Positions 8,726 to 16,455 are shown, counted from the stretch's first letter. The stretch is DNA of 38,600 nt from Lentisphaerota bacterium (GCA_013203785.1 JABMPJ010000186.1:1-38600), one strand, 5' to 3'. Notes: a model not told the origin generated them from the letters alone. Translations and numbers: made by a program.

Positions 8726-9289
8726 ATGAGACGCATGATGGCATGGGTGGCTGTGGGACTGTTAACGGGTGCGGCGATGGCCGGCGCGGCGGATGTGGCC
8801 GTCATAGATATGGATCGCGTCGTCAAGGCGCATCCCAAGTCTGAGATCAACAACGATATTCTGCGCGACCAGCTCAAGGAGCTGGAGAGCGAGAAAGAGG
8901 GCATGCTGGAGACGCTTCAGGCCAAGAAGGACGCCTTTCTTGAGGCGCGCCGCGAGGCCGCTGATCCGGCCTTGGGTGATGCTGTCCGCGCCGAGAAGGA
9001 AAAGGCATTGGCCGATCAATTTAAGGCCTTGCAGGAGCTCGAGCAGGAGATGGGACAGCGGTTGATGGGGCGTCAGCGCGAGATGGGCGACCAGAAACTG
9101 CGCATGCATCAGATGGTCGAAAAGGCCGTCCGTGAGTTGGTGGCTGATGTCGCCGCCAAAAAGAAGCTAGCGCTGGTGATCGACAAATCCGCGGTGAGCG
9201 TCGGTGGTTCCAGCGTCGTTGTTTTTCAGCAGGAGAAGTTGGACATCACCGATTTGATCCTGGAACAGATCGAAGCGCAGCGTAAGTGA
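8726..9289 (+). CDS. OmpH/Skp-family periplasmic chaperone
   Basis: A 187-residue secreted protein, expected to hold unfolded outer-membrane proteins in the periplasm on the way to BamA. A signal peptide covers about residues 1-21 (ends 'GAAMAGA'). The mature start 'ADVAVIDMDRVVKAHPKSE' matches the family's conserved beta strand. A long, charged, helical coiled-coil follows (about 45-135), then a terminal strand 'LALVIDKSAVSV'. An AGGAG ribosome-binding site lies before the ATG. Sitting between bamA and lpxD supports the skp role. The TGA overlaps the lpxD start (GTGA). Confidence 0.88.
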   Translation: MRRMMAWVAVGLLTGAAMAGAADVAVIDMDRVVKAHPKSEINNDILRDQLKELESEKEGMLETLQAKKDAFLEARREAADPALGDAVRAEKEKALADQFKALQELEQEMGQRLMGRQREMGDQKLRMHQMVEKAVRELVADVAAKKKLALVIDKSAVSVGGSSVVVFQQEKLDITDLILEQIEAQRK

Positions 9290-10323
9290 AGACGATGACA
9301 CTGACCGAAATTGCAACGCTGCTGGACGGCGTACTCGAGGGCGATGGCTCGCTGACTGTAAGTGGGCTGTCCGGACTGCGTGAGGCCCGCCCCACTGAGC
9401 TCTCCCTCCTGACCCATCGCCGCTATGCCGACGTCCTGGCCGAGACCAAGGCGATCGCCGTGCTGGTCCGCAAAAACTGGGAGGGCGAGAGTCCCTGTCC
9501 GGTCATCCGTGTAGCCAATCCGGACATCGCCATGACGCAGGTGGCGCGCGCCATGGCGCCGCCCCCTCACGTGCCGCCGCCGGGGGTGCATCCCACCGCG
9601 GTCGTGGCGGCAGACGCTGTTATTGGGGAGGGGGCCTCGATTGGCCCGCACTGCGTCATAGAGGTCGGCGCATCGGTGGGCGCGAAGAGCGTCATGTATG
9701 CCGGGTCCTATCTGGGGGCAGGCGCGTCGGTTGGCTCCGAGTCAACGCTACATCCTCACGTTTCGGTCCGCGACGGCTGCCGCATTGGCAACCGCACCAC
9801 GATTCACGACGGCAGCGTGGTCGGGAGCGACGGGTTTGGCTATGATCGCCAGGAGGATGGGAGCTGGGTCAAGATTCCGCAGCTTGGCATCGTGGATATT
9901 GGTGATGACGTGGAGATTGGTGCGAACGTCACGATTGACCGCGCCCGCTTCGGCCGCACCCTGATTGGCAATGGCGTCAAGCTCGACAATCTGATCCAGA
10001 TTGCCCACAACGTCGTTGTGGGCGAGAACACGGCAATGGCCGCGCAGTGTGGCCTGTCCGGCAGCACCGTGATTGGGCGCAATGTTCAGATGGGTGGTCA
10101 AGCCAGCACGTCTGGTCATCTCACGATTGGCGATAACGCGATCCTGGGGGGCCGCAGTACGGCAATCCGGGATCTGCCGCCCGGGAGCTTCAGCATGGGG
10201 TATGTGGCTACGCCCCACAAGGAGTGGAAGCGCATTCATGCGGCGACCCAGCATCTTCCGGAGCTCGTCCGCAAGGTGACCGAACTGGGACAGGCCATAG
10301 CGAAGCGAGAGGAGCAGGCATGA
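9286..10323 (+). CDS. lpxD: UDP-3-O-acylglucosamine N-acyltransferase LpxD
   Basis: Third step of lipid A synthesis: adds the N-linked hydroxyacyl chain from acyl-ACP to UDP-3-O-acyl-glucosamine. It is 345 residues. The N-terminal uridine-binding domain covers about 1-100 ('LSGLREARPTELSLL'). A left-handed beta-helix of hexapeptide repeats follows (about 105-300), with the probable catalytic His241 in 'QIAHNV', then a helical C-terminus for ACP binding. The GTG start overlaps the ompH stop. An ATG nine bases later (9295) is equally plausible and gives the usual family N-terminus 'MTLTEIATLL'. Its presence shows the host makes lipid A. Confidence 0.94.
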   Translation: MKTMTLTEIATLLDGVLEGDGSLTVSGLSGLREARPTELSLLTHRRYADVLAETKAIAVLVRKNWEGESPCPVIRVANPDIAMTQVARAMAPPPHVPPPGVHPTAVVAADAVIGEGASIGPHCVIEVGASVGAKSVMYAGSYLGAGASVGSESTLHPHVSVRDGCRIGNRTTIHDGSVVGSDGFGYDRQEDGSWVKIPQLGIVDIGDDVEIGANVTIDRARFGRTLIGNGVKLDNLIQIAHNVVVGENTAMAAQCGLSGSTVIGRNVQMGGQASTSGHLTIGDNAILGGRSTAIRDLPPGSFSMGYVATPHKEWKRIHAATQHLPELVRKVTELGQAIAKREEQA

Positions 10324-11291
10324 AGATTCTGGTCACTGGCGGGGCAGGCTATATTGGGAGCGTGACCACCGAGCAGTTGCTCGATCAAGGCCACGAGGTG
10401 GTGGTGTTCGACAATCTGGAGCGGGGCCATCGCAGTGCGGTCGATCCACGTGCACGGCTGATTGAGGGCGATCTGCGCGACCGCGGCAGCATTGGGTCGG
10501 CCATGACCGAGGTGGAGCCCGAAGCCGTGATGCACTTTGCGGCCTACGCCCTCGTGCCTGAATCGATGAGCAGTCCCGAGATGTATTTTGAGAACAACCT
10601 ACAGGGCGGCATTAACCTCGCTTCGGCGATGCTGCAAGCCGATGTGCCCAACATCGTCTTCTCCTCCACCTGCGCGACGTATGGGCAGCCCGAGACGGTG
10701 CCGATCAGCGAGAAGGAGCCGCAATGTCCGACCAACCCTTACGGAGAATCGAAGCTCGGATTTGAGCGCGTGCTCAACTGGTACCGCGAGATCTACGGTA
10801 TGCGAGCCGTCTATCTGCGCTATTTCAACGCGTGTGGTGCCACGGAACGGTTCGGTGAAGACCACGCGCCCGAAACGCATATCATCCCCATCGTCCTCGA
10901 AGTGGCACTCGGTAAGCGGGAGAAGGTGATGGTCTACGGCGACGACTATGACACGCCCGACGGCAGCTGCGTGCGCGACTACATCCACATCGTCGACCTG
11001 GCTCAGGCCCATATTAAGGCCATCACGTCGGATGCCGCTGGCCCCTTTAATCTGGGCAACGGCACCGGCTACTCGGTCAACGACATCCTCACGACCGCCC
11101 GGCGTGTGACCGGGCACCCTATCCCGTCCGAGGTCGCCCCGCGCCGTCCCGGAGATCCGGATCTCCTGATCGCCAATGCCGCGCGGGCACGCGACATCCT
11201 CGGCTGGAAGCCAGCCCATCCCGAGCTGGAGGACATTATCACCAGTGCCTGGAACTGGCATGTGGCGCACCCGGATGGGTATGAGGACTGA
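10320..11291 (+). CDS. galE: UDP-glucose 4-epimerase
   Basis: NAD-dependent short-chain dehydrogenase that interconverts UDP-glucose and UDP-galactose, supplying sugars for LPS and exopolysaccharide. It is 323 residues. The Rossmann motif 'VTGGAGYIGS' is at the N-terminus, the catalytic Ser/Thr region is 'SSTCATYG', and the active-site Tyr141/Lys145 pair is in 'PYGESK'. The galactose-specific 'YLRYFNACGA' and 'DGSCVRDYIHIVDLA' motifs point to GalE rather than another epimerase. The ATG overlaps the lpxD stop (ATGA) and has GAGGAG upstream. The frame is open to 10224 inside lpxD but those residues are not conserved. Confidence 0.93.
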   Translation: MKILVTGGAGYIGSVTTEQLLDQGHEVVVFDNLERGHRSAVDPRARLIEGDLRDRGSIGSAMTEVEPEAVMHFAAYALVPESMSSPEMYFENNLQGGINLASAMLQADVPNIVFSSTCATYGQPETVPISEKEPQCPTNPYGESKLGFERVLNWYREIYGMRAVYLRYFNACGATERFGEDHAPETHIIPIVLEVALGKREKVMVYGDDYDTPDGSCVRDYIHIVDLAQAHIKAITSDAAGPFNLGNGTGYSVNDILTTARRVTGHPIPSEVAPRRPGDPDLLIANAARARDILGWKPAHPELEDIITSAWNWHVAHPDGYED

Positions 11292-11296
11292 CGGCT

Positions 11297-11331
11297 GAAC
11301 ACCGAACATCGAACAGTGAACATCGAGCAGC
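11297..11331. repeat. Heptad tandem repeat (GAACATC type), first site
   Basis: Five consecutive seven-base units: GAACACC, GAACATC, GAACAGT, GAACATC, GAGCAGC. The same unit occurs at 14648-14682 and, inverted, at 14733-14775. The repeat spans the only available start codon of the following gene. Confidence 0.8.
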
Positions 11332-11810
11332 GAAGTGAAGAGCTTGCGGCGGAGGGTGGTCGGCTTCTTACCCGGCAGAAACTCACGCTGGCGCTGGCGG
11401 AGTCCTGTACCGGTGGGCTGATCGCGCACCGGGTTAGCATGGTGCCGGGCTGCTCGGCTTACTTCCTGGGTGGCGTGGTGAGCTATGCCGACAGCGCCAA
11501 GCAAGCGCTGCTGGGCGTGGCGGCGGAGGTCCTGGAGCGCGAGGGTGCCGTCAGTGAGTCGGTCGCCGCGCAAATGGCCCTTGGTGTCCGTTCCCGCCTG
11601 GGGGCCGATATCGGCATTAGCGTGACCGGAATTGCCGGTCCGGATGGCGGTACTCCGCAGAAACCGGTCGGATTGGTGTTTATGGGCTTTGCCAATCCAC
11701 GCGGAGAGGTTACCGTGCAAAGGTACGAGTTTAGAGGCAATCGACTGGATATCAAGGAGCAGAGCTGCCGGGCCGCACTGGAGTGGCTGTTGGCGTATCT
11801 CAAGGAGTAG
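11316..11810 (+). CDS. pncC: CinA C-terminal family nicotinamide-nucleotide amidohydrolase
   Basis: A 164-residue stand-alone CinA C-terminal domain. Members deamidate NMN to nicotinate mononucleotide in NAD recycling. The family signature 'LALAESCTGGLIAHRVSMVPG' with the catalytic Ser in 'ESCTGG', 'FLGGVVSYADSAK' and 'SVTGIAGPDGGTPQKPVGLV' are all present. The N-terminal MoCF-like domain of full CinA is missing, as in PncC of Escherichia coli. The GTG at 11316 is the only usable start before the conserved region and lies inside the heptad repeat, so the first residues ('MNIEQ') are repeat-derived. recA follows three bases after the stop, as often seen for cinA/pncC. Confidence 0.9.
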   Translation: MNIEQRSEELAAEGGRLLTRQKLTLALAESCTGGLIAHRVSMVPGCSAYFLGGVVSYADSAKQALLGVAAEVLEREGAVSESVAAQMALGVRSRLGADIGISVTGIAGPDGGTPQKPVGLVFMGFANPRGEVTVQRYEFRGNRLDIKEQSCRAALEWLLAYLKE

Positions 11811-11813
11811 ATC

Positions 11814-12827
11814 ATGGCGAAAAAGTCAGAACCCAAAGAAAATCCCACCACCCTGGACGCCGTTCTGGCACAGATCCGGAAAGAGTTTGGCGAAGGCGCG
11901 ATCATGCGCCTCGGGGATGCTGAATCAAGAGTCAAAGTGGCCACTATCTCGACGGGTGCTTTCTCGCTCGACCTCGCCCTCGGTATCGGTGGCTTGCCGC
12001 GCGGCCGTGTCGTGGAAATATACGGTCCCGAATCCTCCGGCAAAACCACGCTGGCGCTGCATGTTATCGCCAGCGCGCAGAAGGCCGGTGGTCTGGCGGC
12101 CTTCGTGGACGCCGAGCATGCTCTCGACCCCGGCTACGCGGCCAAAATCGGGGTCAACCTGGACGACCTGCTTGTCTCACAGCCCGGCTCGGGCGAGGAG
12201 GCCCTGACGATTACCGAGACCCTCGTGCGCAGCGGCTCGCTGGATGTCGTGGTGATCGATTCCGTAGCCGCCCTCACGCCGCGGGCTGAGCTGGACGGCA
12301 ACATGGGCGATTCGCACATGGGGCTCCAGGCACGCCTCATGTCGCAGGCCCTTCGTAAGCTGACCGGCGGAATCGCGACGTCTAAGACGCTCTGCCTGTT
12401 CACCAACCAGATTCGAGAGAAGATCGGCGTGATGTTTGGTTCGCCCGAGACGACCCCCGGTGGCCGTGCCCTCAAGTTCTACACCTCGGTGCGCTTGGAT
12501 GTGCGCCGTATTGGAGCGATCAAGGACTCCACCGGCCGTGTCATGGGTAACCGGACGCGTGTCAAGGTGGTGAAGAACAAAATGGCGCCGCCCTTCACCG
12601 AGGCCGAGTTCGACATTCTCTACGCACAGGGCATTTCGTGGGAGGGCTCTGTGCTCGATTCCGCCCTCAAACTCAATCTGATCACGAAGCGCGGCTCTTG
12701 GCTCTCGTTCGAGGAAGTCCAGATCGGGCAGGGCAGCGAGGCCGCCCGCAAGGCCCTTGAAGCGGATCCCGAGCTGCTCCAGCGCATGATCGATAAGATC
12801 AACGCCCATGTGGTCGCAGAGGGCTAG
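11814..12827 (+). CDS. recA: Recombinase RecA
   Basis: ATP-dependent strand exchange in homologous recombination and activation of the SOS response. It is 337 residues. Walker A 'GPESSGKT' is at 71-78, Walker B is in '[14 protein letters not shown]', and the L1/L2 DNA-binding loops are '[19 protein letters not shown]' and '[20 protein letters not shown]'. The C-terminus is only mildly acidic and shorter than in Escherichia coli. No inverted SOS box was recognised in the three bases before it, so it probably depends on an upstream promoter. Confidence 0.96.
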   Translation: MAKKSEPKENPTTLDAVLAQIRKEFGEGAIMRLGDAESRVKVATISTGAFSLDLALGIGGLPRGRVVEIYGPESSGKTTLALHVIASAQKAGGLAAFVDAEHALDPGYAAKIGVNLDDLLVSQPGSGEEALTITETLVRSGSLDVVVIDSVAALTPRAELDGNMGDSHMGLQARLMSQALRKLTGGIATSKTLCLFTNQIREKIGVMFGSPETTPGGRALKFYTSVRLDVRRIGAIKDSTGRVMGNRTRVKVVKNKMAPPFTEAEFDILYAQGISWEGSVLDSALKLNLITKRGSWLSFEEVQIGQGSEAARKALEADPELLQRMIDKINAHVVAEG

Positions 12828-12847
12828 CCGCAAGGCGGGGGGGAGTC

Positions 12848-14635
12848 ATGACTGCTGATCAACTGCGTGAATTGTATCTGAAATTCTTCGCCTCGAAGGG
12901 GCATGCGGTCATCTCGTCGGCCTCGCTCATTCCGGAGAACGATCCGACCGTCCTCTTCACCACGGCCGGTATGCACCCCCTGGTGCCCTACCTCGTGGGG
13001 GAGCCCCATCCCTCGGGAACGCGTCTGTGCAACTGCCAGAAATGCGTGCGTACGGGCGATATCGAAGCCGTCGGCGATCCGTCGCATCTGACCTTCTTCG
13101 AGATGCTGGGCAACTGGTCGCTGGGCGACTATTTTAAGGAAGAGGCCATCTCGTGGTCCTACGAGTTCCTGACCTCACCCGACTATCTGGGTTTCGATCC
13201 CTCCCGCCTCTCGGTCACCATCTTCGAGGGGAACGAGGTGGTGCCATGCGATGACGAGAGTCGGGCCATCTGGAACCGACTCGGCATCCCAGACGAGCGT
13301 ATCTTTGCCTTGCCGATTGAGGACAACTGGTGGGGGCCAGCGGGTCAGACGGGGCCGTGCGGACCCGATACCGAGATGTTCATCGATACCGGCAAGGCCG
13401 CTTGCGGACCGGACTGTCGGCCCGGCTGCTCCTGTGGTCGATTCTTCGAGGTCTGGAACGACGTCTTCATGCAGTACGACAAGCAGGCCGATGGCACCTA
13501 CGCCAAACTCAAGCAGGCCAACGTCGATACCGGCATGGGGGTCGAGCGCACCGTCGCCATGCTACAGGGCAAGAGCACGGTGTTTGAGACCGAGCTGTTT
13601 ACCCCGATCCTGGCCGCGATCGAGGCCGGCTGCAACAAACAGTTTGATGGCGATCCCGAAACGCAGCACGCCTTTCGGGTCGTGGCGGATCATCTGCGCA
13701 GTTCGGTCTTTATTCTCGGCGATGACCGCGGTGTGCGTCCCGGCAATTTGGGCCAGGGCTACGTGTTGCGCCGACTGATTCGCCGCGCCGTGCGCTATGC
13801 CAAGCAGCTCGGTCTGGATGAGGGCTTTGCCGCCCCGATCGCCGAGGCGGTGATCGCAAACTACAGCCACGTCTATCCCGAACTGAAGCGCAACCGCGGC
13901 CACATTCTGAGTGAGCTGATGGATGAAGAGAAGCGTTTTGCTAAGACCCTGACGCGCGGTATGGCCGAGCTGGAGAAGGTGCTGGAGCGGATGGCGGAGC
14001 ACAACCAGACCACGCTGGCCGGACGTGTCGCGTTTAATCTCTACGATACCTGTGGCTTCCCGCTCGAATTTACCGAAGAGATCTGCAACGAGCGCGGGGT
14101 GACGATTGACCGTGCCGGATTCGACAAGGCCTTTGCCAAACACAAGGAGGTGTCGAAGCAGGGCAGCGACAAAGCCTTCAAGGGCGGACTGGCCGATGCC
14201 TCCGTGCAGACCACACGTCTGCACAGCGCCACACATCTACTCCACAAGGCGCTCCAGATGGTCTTGGGCGATCACGTCCAGCAGCGCGGCTCGAACATCA
14301 CGGCTGAGCGTTTGCGCTTCGATTTTTCGCATCCCGACAAGATGACGCAGGAGCAGCTTGCTGAGGTCGAAAAACTCGTGAACGGTGCCATTGAGAAGGA
14401 CTTCCCCGTCACGATGGAGCCCATGACGATAGAGCAAGCCCGTGAAGCGGGTGCCATGGCACTCTTCGAGGCCAAGTATGGCGAACAGGTCAAAGTCTAC
14501 ACCATGGGAGACTTCTCCAAAGAGGTCTGCGGCGGCCCGCATGTGGGCCGCACTGGCGAACTGGGCCACTTCCGGATTCAGAAAGAGGGCTCCTCCAGTG
14601 CCGGTGTGAGACGCATCAAGGCGGTGTTGGAGTAG
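12848..14635 (+). CDS. alaS: Alanine--tRNA ligase, short form lacking the C-Ala domain
   Basis: Charges tRNA-Ala. It is 595 residues against about 870 in most bacteria. The class II catalytic core is intact: 'LRELYLKFFASKGHAVI', 'NDPTVLFTTAGMHPLVPYL', 'FFEMLGNWSLGDYFKEEA', 'VDTGMGVER'. A Cys-rich insert 'CGPDCRPGCSCG' sits between the core motifs. The editing domain is present with its metal ligands His458/His462 ('HSATHLLH') and Cys561/His565 ('CGGPHV'). The protein ends about 30 residues later, so the DHHA1/C-Ala region that joins tRNA binding to editing is absent. No in-frame continuation follows the TAG. A GGGGGGAG ribosome-binding site precedes the ATG. Confidence 0.92.
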   Translation: MTADQLRELYLKFFASKGHAVISSASLIPENDPTVLFTTAGMHPLVPYLVGEPHPSGTRLCNCQKCVRTGDIEAVGDPSHLTFFEMLGNWSLGDYFKEEAISWSYEFLTSPDYLGFDPSRLSVTIFEGNEVVPCDDESRAIWNRLGIPDERIFALPIEDNWWGPAGQTGPCGPDTEMFIDTGKAACGPDCRPGCSCGRFFEVWNDVFMQYDKQADGTYAKLKQANVDTGMGVERTVAMLQGKSTVFETELFTPILAAIEAGCNKQFDGDPETQHAFRVVADHLRSSVFILGDDRGVRPGNLGQGYVLRRLIRRAVRYAKQLGLDEGFAAPIAEAVIANYSHVYPELKRNRGHILSELMDEEKRFAKTLTRGMAELEKVLERMAEHNQTTLAGRVAFNLYDTCGFPLEFTEEICNERGVTIDRAGFDKAFAKHKEVSKQGSDKAFKGGLADASVQTTRLHSATHLLHKALQMVLGDHVQQRGSNITAERLRFDFSHPDKMTQEQLAEVEKLVNGAIEKDFPVTMEPMTIEQAREAGAMALFEAKYGEQVKVYTMGDFSKEVCGGPHVGRTGELGHFRIQKEGSSSAGVRRIKAVLE

Positions 14636-14647
14636 GGAAGATGGTCC

Positions 14648-14775
14648 GAACATCGAACACCGAACACTCAACATCGAACATCGAAATGGGCCCGCGTTCT
14701 GACGTGTCTTGGGCCCGCAAATTGCCTCCCTCGATGTTGGACGTTGGACGTTGGACGTTCGATGTTCGATGTTCG
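14648..14775. repeat. Inverted pair of heptad tandem repeats
   Basis: The left arm 14648-14682 is five units (GAACATC, GAACACC, GAACACT, CAACATC, GAACATC). The right arm 14733-14775 is six units on the opposite sense (GATGTTG, GACGTTG twice, GACGTTC, GATGTTC twice). The arms can pair in several registers because the unit is repeated. The loop holds two GGGCCCGC copies. It lies between alaS and the Cys-rich gene and makes the apparent N-terminal extension of the latter spurious. Confidence 0.85.
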
Positions 14776-14816
14776 TTTCTCCCCCAGTGGAAGGTTCGCG
14801 TGAGCTAGGCCCTGGT

Positions 14817-15170
14817 ATGCTTGAAATCATCTGTACAGCCTGCGGCGCCGAAACGCTCCTAAAGCGCGAGCCGATCTATGAGGGGTTCACCAAAAGCGGC
14901 GAGGCACTGACCTGCGTCTCCTGCGGGCACCTCTACGCCTCTGAGTCCGAGGTGCCCGTCAAGACGGAGCACAAAATCGAAGTCTTCACCGAGGCCGACC
15001 GACCCGATCGGGTCGAGATCTTCGACGAAGACGAAAAGCAGCGCGTCTGCCGCTACTGCCAACACTACATCGTCAACCCCTTCGCCCAGCGCTGCGACCT
15101 GCACCACAGGTTCGTCGACGCGACCGACTACTGTAGCGATTTCAGCAAGAAGGGACAGCCCTCGAACTAA
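14817..15170 (+). CDS. Small Cys-rich (zinc-ribbon-like) protein
   Basis: A 117-residue cytoplasmic protein of unknown function with two metal-binding-like clusters. The first is CxxC...CxxC (Cys6, Cys9, Cys33, Cys36), a zinc-ribbon arrangement. The second is Cys78, Cys81, Cys93, His96/97 and Cys106 within 'CRYCQHYIVNPFAQRC' and 'DATDYC'. An acidic linker separates them. I chose the ATG at 14817 because the frame upstream runs through heptad repeats. The last third of the gene (15067-15133) is duplicated perfectly at 31911-31977, and the final residues 'SDFSKKGQPSN' differ from the 'GDFTKPR' encoded by the other copy, so this C-terminus may be supplied by the inserted island. Confidence 0.75.
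   Translation: MLEIICTACGAETLLKREPIYEGFTKSGEALTCVSCGHLYASESEVPVKTEHKIEVFTEADRPDRVEIFDEDEKQRVCRYCQHYIVNPFAQRCDLHHRFVDATDYCSDFSKKGQPSN
15067..15133 (+). repeat. 67-bp direct repeat, left copy (candidate att site)
   Basis: Identical base for base to 31911-31977, with weaker similarity continuing about 12 bases to the right (two mismatches). It covers codons for residues 84-106 of the Cys-rich protein. The distance between copies is 16,844 bases. Confidence 0.9.
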
Positions 15171-15182
15171 TGGGCTGTTCGG

Positions 15183-15318
15183 TTAAGGGTAACCGAGTAA
15201 AAGTGGCGATTAAGGAGGCGTTTAAGTGTTCGAAGAAGTGTAGGCATCGCGCAAGGCACGCACTTAGGCGTACACTTCCACGCACACTTAACCGCGTCAC
15301 TTACTCGGATACCCTTAA
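15183..15318. repeat. Long imperfect hairpin (about 136 bp)
   Basis: TTAAGGGTAACCGAGTAA (15183-15200) is complementary to TTACTCGGATACCCTTAA (15301-15318) with one mismatch. The inner arms continue to pair imperfectly, with recurring AAGTG and GCG steps, so nearly the whole element folds on itself. It begins 12 bases after the stop of the Cys-rich gene and could also end its transcript. Short ORFs over it on both strands encode repeat-like arginine-rich peptides and are not credible genes. Confidence 0.75.
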
Positions 15319-15366
15319 TCGACCGACTTTCTCGGCTCAGCAGAGAGCGCATGTGCATATAGGCCA

Positions 15367-16455
15367 ATGAAAAATCCCCCCACAAACCCGGAAGCGCCAT
15401 ATATAATTGGTCCGTCCCTTATATTTATTGCCGTCGGGACGGCCGTTTCGGCTGCAACAATGGGATTGAATAAGTATGTGCCCGGCTTCAAGGAACCTGC
15501 GGGTATTTCTGGCCGCATCGGGGCCGGTGCGTCGAACGCAGCCATTGCAGAAGTCTTACGGGGGGGCGACTTGGACGAGATATTCACCGCTGCCTGGCAG
15601 GGCGGACTGACATCCGGCGTGATGGGTGAATTGAACATCAATAATCGGATCTACAATGCCGGGGTAGCGTCGGCTCTGGATGTGGCCTTGAATGGCGGGA
15701 ACCTGTTTGAATCAATTGCCATCGACATGGCGTTTGCGGCTTGGAATGATGTCTGGGCGACGGGCGGGGACAACTTGGAAGGCGTCTGGGACGATGTCGC
15801 CGACGGAGCCAGTTGGGTGGGCTCGTCCGTAGTGGCAGGTGCGCAGGCGGTGGGGAGTGGGGTGGAATCGATATTTGATGGTAACGGTAATCTGGCTGAT
15901 GATTGGTCCTTTGTTGCTGAAGGTGATGGGACGCAGTGGGCGGAGGGACAGCGTGGCTATCGCCCGAACTCCGAGAGATTCACCTATCGTGACTACTTGG
16001 AGAACCCGCCCGAGTACCCATTTTCCAGTGCTGAATTGAGAGAGAAGACTATAGACGCACTGAGAGGTAACAGGTTTCGCTCTGATGTAGATGACCCCAA
16101 TTACCCGATGTATCGCGGCAAGGACGGCAGGCGAATAGAGCACGGAACATTGATTGGTTACCGCTCGGGGCAGGACCAGCTTAACTCTACTCACTATCCG
16201 GGGGGTGTGACCTTCCAGCCCGGCGGCAACGGGACGCCACCGGGACTCGGGCTGACGGGTGTCAAGTTTCCGAAGAAACTTCCGGATGGAACCCTAGTAG
16301 CGACGCATTCACACCTTGAGGAGTTTGAATTTAGCAACTACGATTTGAAATGGGCCGAGAGCCATAAGAAGCCTCTCTTCATGATTGACCCAGAGGGAGA
16401 CATGTGGGGATATGATCCAGGGACACCGAATGAATTGTACAAAGTCACACCGTAA
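15367..16455 (+). CDS. Orphan Rhs-type C-terminal region with JAB/JAMM-like tip
   Basis: 362 residues without a signal peptide. Residues about 15-190 are Gly/Ala-rich and weakly hydrophobic ('GASNAAIAEVLRGGDLDEIFTAAWQGGLTSG'), like the region that follows the core in Rhs toxins. The C-terminus has 'THSHLEEFEFSNYDLKWA', where His314, His316, Ser323 and Asp326 form HxH-x6-S-x2-D, close to the JAMM metal motif HxH-x7-S-x2-D; DUF4329-like Rhs tips have a similar layout. There is no YD repeat or core in front, so this is a displaced or silent tip. The 5' end runs through the GGTCCGTCCC repeat (15408-15419), so the true start is uncertain. Function is an inference. Confidence 0.6.
   Translation: MKNPPTNPEAPYIIGPSLIFIAVGTAVSAATMGLNKYVPGFKEPAGISGRIGAGASNAAIAEVLRGGDLDEIFTAAWQGGLTSGVMGELNINNRIYNAGVASALDVALNGGNLFESIAIDMAFAAWNDVWATGGDNLEGVWDDVADGASWVGSSVVAGAQAVGSGVESIFDGNGNLADDWSFVAEGDGTQWAEGQRGYRPNSERFTYRDYLENPPEYPFSSAELREKTIDALRGNRFRSDVDDPNYPMYRGKDGRRIEHGTLIGYRSGQDQLNSTHYPGGVTFQPGGNGTPPGLGLTGVKFPKKLPDGTLVATHSHLEEFEFSNYDLKWAESHKKPLFMIDPEGDMWGYDPGTPNELYKVTP
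15408..15419 (+). repeat. TGGTCCGTCCCT motif, copy 1
   Basis: Core of an approximately 30-base sequence shared with 19397-19423 (both start with ATATA, then GGTCCGTCCC, then an ATTT...GCC tail) and present inverted at 18116-18127. It marks the 5' edge of Rhs-like coding material here and at 19403. Confidence 0.6.

Noticed and set aside
11297..14775. CRISPR-like array
   Set aside because: The units are seven bases with no spacers, and no cas genes are present.
14709..14816. N-terminal extension of the Cys-rich protein
   Set aside because: It translates the heptad repeat in an open frame; the conserved Cys pattern begins after the ATG at 14817.
15170..15400. Short ORFs on both strands over the hairpin
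   Set aside because: They encode low-complexity basic peptides produced by the inverted repeat, with no start signals.
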